Shown here: piece by piece, positions 1-5,030 of the stretch
Layout of the letters: each line of letters opens with the position of its first letter
How positions within the stretch are numbered: the first letter of the stretch is position 1
DNA from: Pseudomonadota bacterium
GTDB taxonomy: Bacteria; Desulfobacterota; Syntrophia; Syntrophales; JADFWA01
Assembly: GCA_030610915.1 (NCBI GenBank)
Contig: JAUWQS010000156.1
Span: 1 to 5,166, forward strand
Length of the DNA: 5,166 nt
Direction: 5' to 3'
Position numbers and translations under genes: made by a program
Notes under the pieces: generated by a model
What the model was told of the DNA's origin: nothing
The model's input: only the letters and a program-made list of their open reading frames with translations
The model's database searches: none

Positions 1-1126
1 TTGAAGGGTGCAAAAATCCTTTATTCAATTGCAGGATAACAGCGACGCTCTCAATTGCTCCGGTGGCTCCGAGGCAATGGCCAAGCATTGACTTTGTGGA
101 GTTGACATAAGGGAAATCCTCATGTCCCCGACCCAGCGCCCGGGACCAATTTATTATCTCAACCGGGTCGGCGAAAGTGGCAGTCAGATGGCCGCTAATC
201 GCATCGATCTCTTTTGCTGTGATATTCGCATCGGAGATAGTGCTTCTAATGCAGTCCTGCACAGCTTTCGGATTAGGCGCGGTCATTGAGCCACTGCCGC
301 GATGTCCTCCACAATTAACTGTACCGCCAAGGATTTCCGCGTAAATTCGGACGCCGCGTTCCCTTGCGCTTTGCAGATCCTCAAGCATTAGCACTCCTGC
401 TCCGGAACCGGGAACAAAACCGCTTGCGGTTGCGCTCATGGGCCTGGAGGCCTCTTCCGGCCTGTCATTAAACTTTCGGGTAATTACACGCATTGAATCG
501 AAACCGGCCCAGACATAAGGGGATGACCCTTCACAACCACCGGCTAACATGCGCTTTGCCAATCCTGTACGGATTCTCCACATAGCGTCAATGATCGCTT
601 CAGTGCCTGTGCTGCAGGCAGAGGAATTGGATGTCACCTTGTTGCCCAGCGCCAGTATCTCAGCTATACGCGCGCCGGCGCCGCTGTTCATCACCTGCTC
701 AACTATCACGCTCCCAAGACGGCGAACCTTGCCTTCATTAACCATGGGAACAAGTTTCTCCGCAATCGTATCCATGCCGACAATCCCGGAGCCGATAATG
801 GCCCCGGTATCCCCGTCAACCCGGTCATCTTCAGTATTCGGTATGATAAATCCCGCATCTCTCCAGGCATCAATCGCGGCCACAGATGCATATCCTATGC
901 TTTCGTTCATAGAGAGAAGCCTCTCCTCATTAAAATATTGTTTGCGTACATTCTCAAAGTCCTGTGGAATACCACCCACCTGACACGAAAAATTCAACTC
1001 CTTGAGCCTTGGAATGAATCTGATACCTGAGCAGCCCTCCCTCAGCGCCTGCTCGAAATTATTCAGGCCGTGGGGCGCGTTGGGCGCCACAACACCCATC
1101 CCTGTTACAACAACTCTATTTCTCAT
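1..1126 (-). CDS. fabF: Beta-ketoacyl-ACP synthase, FabF-like (C-terminus cut by window edge)
   Basis: This enzyme performs the decarboxylative Claisen condensation of malonyl-ACP with an acyl thioester, the chain-extending step of type II fatty-acid synthesis in the cytoplasm. 375 residues are visible; family members are about 410, so only the end is missing, including the usual GFGGxN loop. The N-terminus MRNRVVVTGMGVVAPN is the standard thiolase-fold start. The catalytic triad is complete: Cys171 in SSACSTGTEA, His313 in GHLTATFADP and His350 in STKSMLGHCLGATGA, with Lys345 also kept. Two signatures deviate from textbook FabF: the first His motif is GHLTAT rather than AHGTST, and the glycine loop reads GSGAG (near residue 240) rather than GEGAG. 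I recall these as typical of a distinct KAS subfamily, so they are probably not defects. The ATG overlaps the stop of the dehydratase gene by four bases (ATGA), with AAGGG seven bases upstream, indicating translational coupling. Very sure of the family, less sure that it is the housekeeping FabF. Confidence 0.93.
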   Translation of the reverse strand, partial: MRNRVVVTGMGVVAPNAPHGLNNFEQALREGCSGIRFIPRLKELNFSCQVGGIPQDFENVRKQYFNEERLLSMNESIGYASVAAIDAWRDAGFIIPNTEDDRVDGDTGAIIGSGIVGMDTIAEKLVPMVNEGKVRRLGSVIVEQVMNSGAGARIAEILALGNKVTSNSSACSTGTEAIIDAMWRIRTGLAKRMLAGGCEGSSPYVWAGFDSMRVITRKFNDRPEEASRPMSATASGFVPGSGAGVLMLEDLQSARERGVRIYAEILGGTVNCGGHRGSGSMTAPNPKAVQDCIRSTISDANITAKEIDAISGHLTATFADPVEIINWSRALGRGHEDFPYVNSTKSMLGHCLGATGAIESVAVILQLNKGFLHPS

Positions 1127-1605
1127 AAATTATCCCTTAACATGCCGGCCAGTATCCCCGAACAGATATTTTTACCATCCTCTGTTTGCATATTAACCTC
1201 TGCTTTCAGATTTTTTCTACGAAAATAGATCTTTTTCCCCCGGGTTACAACACGTTCTCCCGGGTTAACAATGCCTTCAAATTCTACTTTTTCAACAAAA
1301 GTGAAGAGGGGAATCAGATGCCCTGTTTGATCGGCAGATATATTTTGCTGCATCATCAGATACAAACCCATGGCAATAATTCCCGTTTGCGCCATTGTTT
1401 CAATGAGAATAACCCCCGGTGTAATTGGACGACCGGGGAAATGCCCTTGATAAAAGTATTCATCCTCCCGGAAACGATATGCCCCCACCACATGCTCATC
1501 ATCCAATTCCAGTATCTCATCGACAAAGCGGAAAGGATATCTATGGGGGATCGCACGAAGGATATCCTCAATAGTTTTCCTGTCAGCCGCCATAAAGCCC
1601 ACCAT
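1123..1605 (-). CDS. fabZ: 3-hydroxyacyl-ACP dehydratase, FabZ-like
   Basis: This hot-dog-fold enzyme removes water from 3-hydroxyacyl-ACP to give trans-2-enoyl-ACP. The 160 residues (156 from the inner start) fit the family's 140-160. It shows the FabZ N-terminal signature IPHRYPF at 19-25 and the catalytic helix GHFPGRPITPGVILIETMAQ, with His55 and Glu69 as the expected dehydratase pair. After PHRYPF the sequence continues RFVDEI where E. coli FabZ has LLVDRV, which puts an unusual Arg (residue 26) in this segment. The start is ambiguous. The outer ATG (1605) overlaps fabG by 23 bases and has no visible ribosome site. An in-frame ATG at 1593 (Met5) is preceded by GGTGGG four bases away and overlaps fabG by 11, and the conserved domain begins well after it, so the 156-residue form is at least as likely. 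It lies between fabG and the KAS gene with overlaps on both sides, so it is part of one message. The FabZ assignment is firm; acyl-chain preference cannot be read. Confidence 0.93.
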   Translation of the reverse strand: MVGFMAADRKTIEDILRAIPHRYPFRFVDEILELDDEHVVGAYRFREDEYFYQGHFPGRPITPGVILIETMAQTGIIAMGLYLMMQQNISADQTGHLIPLFTFVEKVEFEGIVNPGERVVTRGKKIYFRRKNLKAEVNMQTEDGKNICSGILAGMLRDNL

Positions 1606-2323
1606 TCACATGGATTACAGTACCGGTAATATAAGAGCCTCGCGTGGCGAGAAAGGCCACCACATCGGCAATTTCATCCGGTCTGCACATGCGTCCCAAC
1701 GGAATATCTGCAAGAATCCGTTGTCGTATCTCTTCCGGCAGGATCGAAGTCATGGCGGTCTCAACAAACCCCGGAGCCACTGAATTTACGAGAATATTTC
1801 GCCCTGATAATTCTCTCGCAAGCGATTTCGTAAAGGCATCGAGGGCAGCCTTCTCCATGGTGTATGGAATCTGGCCACCATTGCCTGTGTGTCCCACTAT
1901 ACTGGAGATATTGATAATCCGCCCACTGTTCCTGCGGAGCATAAATAATCTTAGCACCCGTTTGACAAGATACCAGACACCCCGCATTAAGGAGCGCTGA
2001 GCATCGAATTGCCCGATCTTCATTGAGTTAATATCGGCATTAATAGTGATTCCTGCATTGTTTACCAGGACATCGACCCTGCCGGCCGTATCTTTATCTT
2101 TCAAGCGGGCAAGCATTTCTTCCACCTGATCAAGGTCCGTAAGATCGGCCTGCAAAAGAAAACCATCCCCGATCTCGGATAGAACGGCATTAGCTCCTTG
2201 TTGATCCTCGCCGCCCAGGTAATTAATTCCAACACGGAATCCCTCTCTACTGAGAGCCCGACAGCACGCAGCGCCAATTCCCGTTCCCCCTCCGGTTACC
2301 AAAGCCACAGGTTTATCACTCAT
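1583..2323 (-). CDS. fabG: 3-oxoacyl-ACP reductase, FabG-like SDR
   Basis: This is a short-chain dehydrogenase/reductase of 246 residues, the usual FabG length. It is expected to reduce 3-oxoacyl-ACP to 3-hydroxyacyl-ACP with NAD(P)H. The Rossmann motif TGGGTGIG is at 10-17 and NNAG at 88-91. The active site has Ser141 (NISSIVG), Tyr154 and Lys158 (YTMEK). The tail, APGFVETAMT then YITGTVIHVNGG, is strongly FabG-like. The oddity is in the helix that normally carries the fourth catalytic residue, Asn (TNLSSVF in E. coli FabG). It reads SLMRGVW here, so Leu112 or Met113 stands in place of Asn, and there is no other Asn between residues 100 and 131. The ATG start is supported by a strong Shine-Dalgarno AGGAGG (2328-2333) four bases away. 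The gene starts 14 bases after the acyl-CoA dehydrogenase stop and overlaps the dehydratase gene downstream. SDR/FabG family is certain; substrate is inferred from neighbours. Confidence 0.94.
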   Translation of the reverse strand: MSDKPVALVTGGGTGIGAACCRALSREGFRVGINYLGGEDQQGANAVLSEIGDGFLLQADLTDLDQVEEMLARLKDKDTAGRVDVLVNNAGITINADINSMKIGQFDAQRSLMRGVWYLVKRVLRLFMLRRNSGRIINISSIVGHTGNGGQIPYTMEKAALDAFTKSLARELSGRNILVNSVAPGFVETAMTSILPEEIRQRILADIPLGRMCRPDEIADVVAFLATRGSYITGTVIHVNGGLYGG

Positions 2324-2337
2324 AATTCCTCCTTTTC

Positions 2338-3537
2338 CTATACTAACTCTCGTCCTATAATCATATCCTGAACCTCTCTAACGCCTTCATAAATATCAAT
2401 GATATGGGCATCCCTTGCCAGTTTCGATATCTCATATTCCGACATAAAACCGTAGCCGCCGTGAAGATGGAGACCCTCTCCGGCACAGAAAAGAGCCGCC
2501 TCTGCCGCCACATTCTTGGCCATCGATGCATATATGTCTCTATCATCCGCTCTTTCCTGTACCTTGAAAGCCGCTTTCATCAGAGCCAGATCTGACAGTT
2601 CCGCTTTCTTCCACATCTTGACTATAGTATCTCTCGCAACGGGTATATCGCAGATTCTCTGTCCGAATTGCCTGCGCTCCTTAGTATATTCCAGGGTTAC
2701 GTCCAGCGCTCTTTTGGCAAGACCAACTCCAATGGCGGCAACCATCGGCCTGGCATAATCAAGAACATCTAAGAGATATTTGAAGCCAAGCCTTCTGTTG
2801 CCGATAATCTGCTCTTCTTCTATAACGACATCCTCGAATTTTACGGTTGCTGTATTTGAGAGACGCTGTCCTAACTTATCTTCAGGTTTGCCGGTCAATA
2901 TCTTGCCGCCTTCTCGCAGAACAATCTCCCTGCCGCCGGAAGGCTGAGATACTGCATTCCCACCGGAAACGGACTCAAAGGGGATAATGACACAGGCCAT
3001 CATAAGGCCTGAAGGCCTTCCTACTTTGCAAAAGACGGTAAATTGAGATGCGTAAGAAGCGTTGGTAATGAAACACTTCTCTCCGTTCAAAACGTACTTC
3101 CCATCGTCCCTTTTTCTGATAAATGTTGTCATTGCCGAGTTGTCGGACCCTGCGCCGGGTTCTGTCAGACAGAAAGATGAAATAACAGGGGCTTCAACGA
3201 AGGGTCGAAGAAATTTTTCCTTTTGTTCTTTCGTTCCGTGTTGCGCAATCACGACATTTCCGAGATCGTTGCACATGGCCGATGTGGAAATCCCCGTATC
3301 TCCATAAGACAACTCTCTGACAATCAACGCCGTTGATATAATATCTATTTCATAACCTTTTACCGATTCAGGAATGCAAAGATTGAGCAGGCCCAGCTCC
3401 CATGCTTTGTTTATGATATTAAAGGGGAAAAGATGTTCTTTTTCCAACTTCATAACATCCGGTATTATCTCATTTCTAACAAACTTCCGAACTGTCTCCA
3501 CATACATCTGCTGGGTTTCGGTAAGGTTAAAATCCAA
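2338..3537 (-). CDS. Acyl-CoA dehydrogenase family flavoprotein (TTG start)
   Basis: This is a 399-residue FAD enzyme of the acyl-CoA dehydrogenase family (usual length about 380), which interconverts acyl and trans-2-enoyl thioesters. In order: an N-terminal helical domain from MDFNLTETQ; the middle beta-domain with CLTEPGAGSD at 123-132 and FITNA at 156-160; then the C-terminal helical domain with ERRQFGQ at 287-293, LHGGYGF at 358-364 and DIYEGV at 381-386. Glu384 matches the catalytic base of the medium-chain enzyme (IYEGT). A segment of about 20 residues around 190-212, rich in Gly and Ser, is extra compared with usual members and falls in the beta-domain before KPEDKLGQR. The start is TTG, chosen because it gives the normal family N-terminus and has a good AAAAGGAG site eight bases upstream; the first internal ATG (Met11) would cut a conserved helix. 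It precedes fabG by 14 bases. With no enoyl reductase nearby, it may act on pathway intermediates, as a desaturase or in the reducing direction. That role, and CoA versus ACP substrates, are inference. Confidence 0.95.
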   Translation of the reverse strand: MDFNLTETQQMYVETVRKFVRNEIIPDVMKLEKEHLFPFNIINKAWELGLLNLCIPESVKGYEIDIISTALIVRELSYGDTGISTSAMCNDLGNVVIAQHGTKEQKEKFLRPFVEAPVISSFCLTEPGAGSDNSAMTTFIRKRDDGKYVLNGEKCFITNASYASQFTVFCKVGRPSGLMMACVIIPFESVSGGNAVSQPSGGREIVLREGGKILTGKPEDKLGQRLSNTATVKFEDVVIEEEQIIGNRRLGFKYLLDVLDYARPMVAAIGVGLAKRALDVTLEYTKERRQFGQRICDIPVARDTIVKMWKKAELSDLALMKAAFKVQERADDRDIYASMAKNVAAEAALFCAGEGLHLHGGYGFMSEYEISKLARDAHIIDIYEGVREVQDMIIGRELV

Positions 3538-3545
3538 AACAAATT

Positions 3546-3553
3546 CTCCTTTT
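3546..3553 (-). promoter_or_regulatory. Shine-Dalgarno site fixing the TTG start of the acyl-CoA dehydrogenase
   Basis: On the minus strand this reads AAAAGGAG, followed by eight bases (AATTTGTT) and then TTG at 3537. It is the best ribosome site near the gene and is the main evidence that translation begins at a TTG codon rather than at an internal ATG ten codons later. Confidence 0.75.
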
Positions 3554-3566
3554 AATTAGGTTGTTT

Positions 3567-3586
3567 AGGCTGAAGGCTGAAGGCTG
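3567..3586 (+). repeat. Left arm of inverted heptamer repeat (AAGGCTG)n
   Basis: Three heptamer units, the first lacking its first base (AGGCTG, AAGGCTG, AAGGCTG), lie 30-49 bases upstream of the acyl-CoA dehydrogenase start. The 20 bases match the reverse complement of 3787-3806 at 19 of 20 positions, so this is one arm of a long inverted repeat spanning the spacer. In a read-through transcript the two arms could pair and bring the fabD end close to the next start. Confidence 0.85.
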
Positions 3587-3657
3587 TTAGTTCCTTAATC
3601 GTAAAGTTCGTGCAAAAATGGCAAAAGAATTTAGTTGTAAGTTGCGGGTTGTAGGGA

Positions 3658-3672
3658 CCGTTCCCCGAACGG
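3658..3672. repeat. Small inverted repeat CCGTTC-CCC-GAACGG
   Basis: Perfect 6-bp arms with a three-base loop, inside the fabD-dehydrogenase spacer. It could form an RNA hairpin, but on the minus strand no T-run follows, so it is not called a terminator. Confidence 0.5.
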
Positions 3673-3710
3673 CCAGTGATATTTAGCTTTCAGTCTGAGT
3701 AGTTACACAC

Positions 3711-3728
3711 GGACAAACGAGTTTGTCC
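3711..3728. repeat. Perfect inverted repeat GGACAAAC-GA-GTTTGTCC
   Basis: Perfect 8-bp arms around a two-base centre, near the middle of the spacer. It may be an operator-like dyad or a cruciform/hairpin. The near copy GGACAAGCCGG (minus strand, 3769-3759) lies about 30 bases away and may share an origin. No T-run follows on either strand. Confidence 0.55.
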
Positions 3729-3782
3729 ATGCCACCCGCCTGCCTTTGAGCTTTTCCGGCTTGTCCGGGTCAGGTTGTTTTT

Positions 3783-3814
3783 CCTTCAGCCTTCGGCCTT
3801 CAGCCTTTAGCCTT
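3783..3814 (-). repeat. Right heptamer array (AAGGCTG)n overlapping the fabD stop
   Basis: Read on the minus strand, the units are AAGGCTA, AAGGCTG, AAGGCCG, AAGGCTG and a partial AAGG: about four and a half heptamers. The first unit lies inside fabD and supplies part of its last two codons (Glu, Gly) and the first two bases of its TAA stop; the stop's last base begins the second unit. The following 20 bases are the inverted partner of 3567-3586 with one mismatch. Confidence 0.85.
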
Positions 3815-4748
3815 CCTCAAATGCCCGTCTCGCTGCTGAAAAAGTTGTTATCGACCGACACGCCACCCCGATGGTCTTAAAAAAACTCCTGAGGGGGCGG
3901 CCTGGACCAATCTCATAGATTGAATCCGTTTTTGAAGTCAGGGCATACATGTTATCTCGCCACTTGACAGTGTTGCTCAATTGATAAACCAGACCATCGA
4001 CCACTTCACCGAGACTGCCTGAATAAAATTTTCCGGTAAAATTGGATGTTACCTCTTTCGCTCCGCCGGGAGCCAATCCCTTCCCGAGGGAGCGTAATGA
4101 CTTTTCAAAGGTATCCTCAATCGGTTTCATGAAACGGCTGTGAAAGGGGGCGCTGACATTAAGGGGCGTAAAACGCAAAGTACGGTCCCCTTTTGCCGCC
4201 ATAAGCCGACTTTCCGCCTCCGGCATGGCGCTGGACAGTCCGCTGATTACCACCTGATCTGCAGAATTTATATTCGCCACATCAACAGGGAGATCTCTAA
4301 GTATATCACGCAGCATATCTACATCTATACCATCTGAAATGACAGCAGCCATTCCCCCCGTTCCCACAGGCACAGCTTCCTGCATGAGGCGTCCGCGAAT
4401 CTGCACAATCTGGAGCGCTTCCGGTAAAGGCAGAGCGCCGGCGGCAACCAGGGCAGTGTATTCACCAAGACTGTGACCACCAAAAAAAAGAGGTGAGAAA
4501 CCATACAGAGCGTGCAGTCCACGCAACATGGCAACTTCGGTTGTTAGAATAGACGGCTGAGCATATTCAGTGAGATCAAGCCGCTCGTCCTCTCCAAAGC
4601 ACATGGCAGATACATTCCACCCCAGAGTATCGGAAGCCTCCATATAAGTATCCCGGCTGACAGGGATATTATCATAAAAATCCCTCCCCATGCCGGGTCT
4701 CTGAGATCCCTGACCGGGGAAGACTACCGCAACAACTTTCTTTACCAT
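3807..4748 (-). CDS. fabD: Malonyl-CoA:ACP transacylase
   Basis: This enzyme transfers the malonyl group from CoA to the phosphopantetheine arm of ACP, supplying the extender for the ketoacyl synthase in this locus. The 313 residues match the family (about 310). The N-terminal oxyanion motif FPGQGSQ is at 10-16 (Gln13). The nucleophile elbow GHSLGEY at 91-97 carries Ser93. Arg118 in IRGRLMQEA is the residue that binds the malonyl carboxylate. SAPFHS at 199-204 carries the catalytic His203. Gln256 in YQLSNTVKW and the EIGPG loop at 279-283 complete the active site. These agree with Ser92, Arg117, His201 and Gln250 of E. coli FabD. The ATG is the only plausible start: no ATG, GTG or TTG occurs in frame between it and the upstream stop. 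No clear Shine-Dalgarno is seen; an 11-bp palindrome occupies that place. The last codons and stop fall inside a heptamer repeat array. It is 269 bp from the next gene, so it may form its own transcript. Confidence 0.96.
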   Translation of the reverse strand: MVKKVVAVVFPGQGSQRPGMGRDFYDNIPVSRDTYMEASDTLGWNVSAMCFGEDERLDLTEYAQPSILTTEVAMLRGLHALYGFSPLFFGGHSLGEYTALVAAGALPLPEALQIVQIRGRLMQEAVPVGTGGMAAVISDGIDVDMLRDILRDLPVDVANINSADQVVISGLSSAMPEAESRLMAAKGDRTLRFTPLNVSAPFHSRFMKPIEDTFEKSLRSLGKGLAPGGAKEVTSNFTGKFYSGSLGEVVDGLVYQLSNTVKWRDNMYALTSKTDSIYEIGPGRPLRSFFKTIGVACRSITTFSAARRAFEEG

Positions 4749-4751
4749 GAT

Positions 4752-4762
4752 GAGACAGTCTC
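4752..4762. promoter_or_regulatory. Palindrome GAGAC-A-GTCTC in the fabD ribosome-binding position
   Basis: A perfect 11-bp dyad with a one-base centre, located 4-14 bases upstream of the fabD ATG where a Shine-Dalgarno would be expected and none is seen. A one-base loop cannot form in RNA with full pairing, so if functional it is more likely a protein-binding DNA site. It may also be chance. Confidence 0.3.
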
Positions 4763-4790
4763 TTCGTATCAGCTCAATAAATAGGGAATT

Positions 4791-4805
4791 ACATTTTTAA
4801 AATGT
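4791..4805. promoter_or_regulatory. 15-bp palindrome ACATTTT-T-AAAATGT upstream of fabD
   Basis: Perfect 7-bp arms around a single T, 43-57 bases before the fabD start, in the range where a promoter or operator would lie. It is AT-rich and symmetric, like many repressor sites. It does not match the FapR consensus as I know it (TTAGTACC...). A regulatory role is inferred from position and symmetry only. Confidence 0.35.
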
Positions 4806-4825
4806 TGCTCTTGATCCACGGTAAG

Positions 4826-4838
4826 CGTTCACTGAACG
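4826..4838. repeat. 13-bp palindrome CGTTCA-C-TGAACG
   Basis: Perfect 6-bp arms around a single C, 78-90 bases upstream of fabD. It sits in the outer flank of the heptamer inverted-repeat unit and may belong to that element rather than to fabD control. Confidence 0.4.
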
Positions 4839-4840
4839 TT

Positions 4841-4861
4841 GAAATTAGAAATTAGAAATTC
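4841..4861 (+). repeat. Left arm of inverted heptamer repeat (GAAATTA)n
   Basis: The units are GAAATTA, GAAATTA and GAAATTC in tandem. The 21 bases match the reverse complement of 4950-4970 at 19 of 21 positions. The outer flanks (4821-4840 and 4971-4988) also show partial inverted similarity (TAAGC...TTCAC against TTAGC...TTCAC), so the whole unit spans about 4821-4988. Confidence 0.85.
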
Positions 4862-4881
4862 GGCCTTCATGCTTTTGTACT

Positions 4882-4915
4882 GCTCGACTGAGCATTCGAC
4901 TGAGCTCACGTCGAA
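4882..4915. repeat. Internal dyads and direct repeat TCGACTGAGC x2
   Basis: The ten-base direct repeat TCGACTGAGC occurs at 4884-4893 and 4896-4905, offset by 12 bases. The same stretch can form GCTC-GACT-GAGC (4882-4893) and TTCGAC-9-GTCGAA (4895-4915) stems. It lies in the middle of the (GAAATTA) inverted-repeat unit and looks like the core of that element. Confidence 0.6.
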
Positions 4916-4949
4916 GTCTGTCAACTCGTAAATTCGTTTCATCGCTCCC

Positions 4950-4970
4950 AAATTTCTAATTTCCAATTTC
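4950..4970 (-). repeat. Right arm of inverted heptamer repeat (GAAATTA)n
   Basis: On the minus strand the units are GAAATTG, GAAATTA and GAAATTT: three tandem heptamers in the opposite orientation to 4841-4861, with two differences over 21 bases. Together with the left arm it bounds an 88-base interior with no coding capacity. Confidence 0.85.
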
Positions 4971-5030
4971 AAGCCGTGAATGGCTAAGATTCACAATCAC
5001 TCTTACATACCTGGGTTTGCCCCGACTTTT

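Larger units (their letters stand above)
3538..3806. other. 269-bp non-coding spacer between fabD and the acyl-CoA dehydrogenase gene, bounded by inverted heptamer arrays
   Basis: No gene is seen here. The spacer is framed by inverted copies of a heptamer repeat (left 3567-3586, right 3783-3814) and contains two compact inverted repeats (3658-3672 and 3711-3728). The overall plan, short and non-coding with inverted ends, resembles a small non-autonomous element or a REP/BIME-like unit, but no target-site duplication is convincing. Neither hairpin is followed by a T-run on the minus strand, so no rho-independent terminator is evident and read-through from fabD is possible. A weak minus-strand promoter could exist for the downstream genes: TTGCCA (3624-3619) and TACGAT (3603-3598) are separated by only 15 bases, which is short, so I do not call it separately. 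Confidence 0.6.

Noticed and set aside
549..983. Plus-strand open frame of 144 codons
   Set aside because: It lies antisense within the well-supported ketoacyl synthase, has no family motif or ribosome site, and the minus-strand gene has an intact catalytic triad.
1186..1629. Plus-strand open frame of 147 codons
   Set aside because: It is antisense to the FabZ gene and the end of fabG, with no recognisable domain; a shadow frame.
3658..3728. Spacer hairpins as rho-independent terminators after fabD
   Set aside because: Neither is followed by a T-run on the minus strand and the stems are short, so termination is not supported.
3558..3780. AGGTTGTTT occurs at 3558-3566 and 3772-3780, possibly a 9-bp target-site duplication
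   Set aside because: The copies do not sit symmetrically outside the inverted heptamer arms: one is outside the left arm and the other inside the right arm. A chance 9-mer repeat in a region this size is not very unlikely.
1..4748. Assignment as a ladderane, aryl-polyene or other named lipid cluster
   Set aside because: No diagnostic gene (phytoene-desaturase-like, radical SAM, ammonia-lyase, ACP pair) is present in the window; only generic cycle enzymes plus a dehydrogenase are seen.
4841..4970. CRISPR array from the GAAATTA repeats
   Set aside because: The units are 7 bp tandem copies without spacers and the two groups are inverted, so this is not a CRISPR structure.
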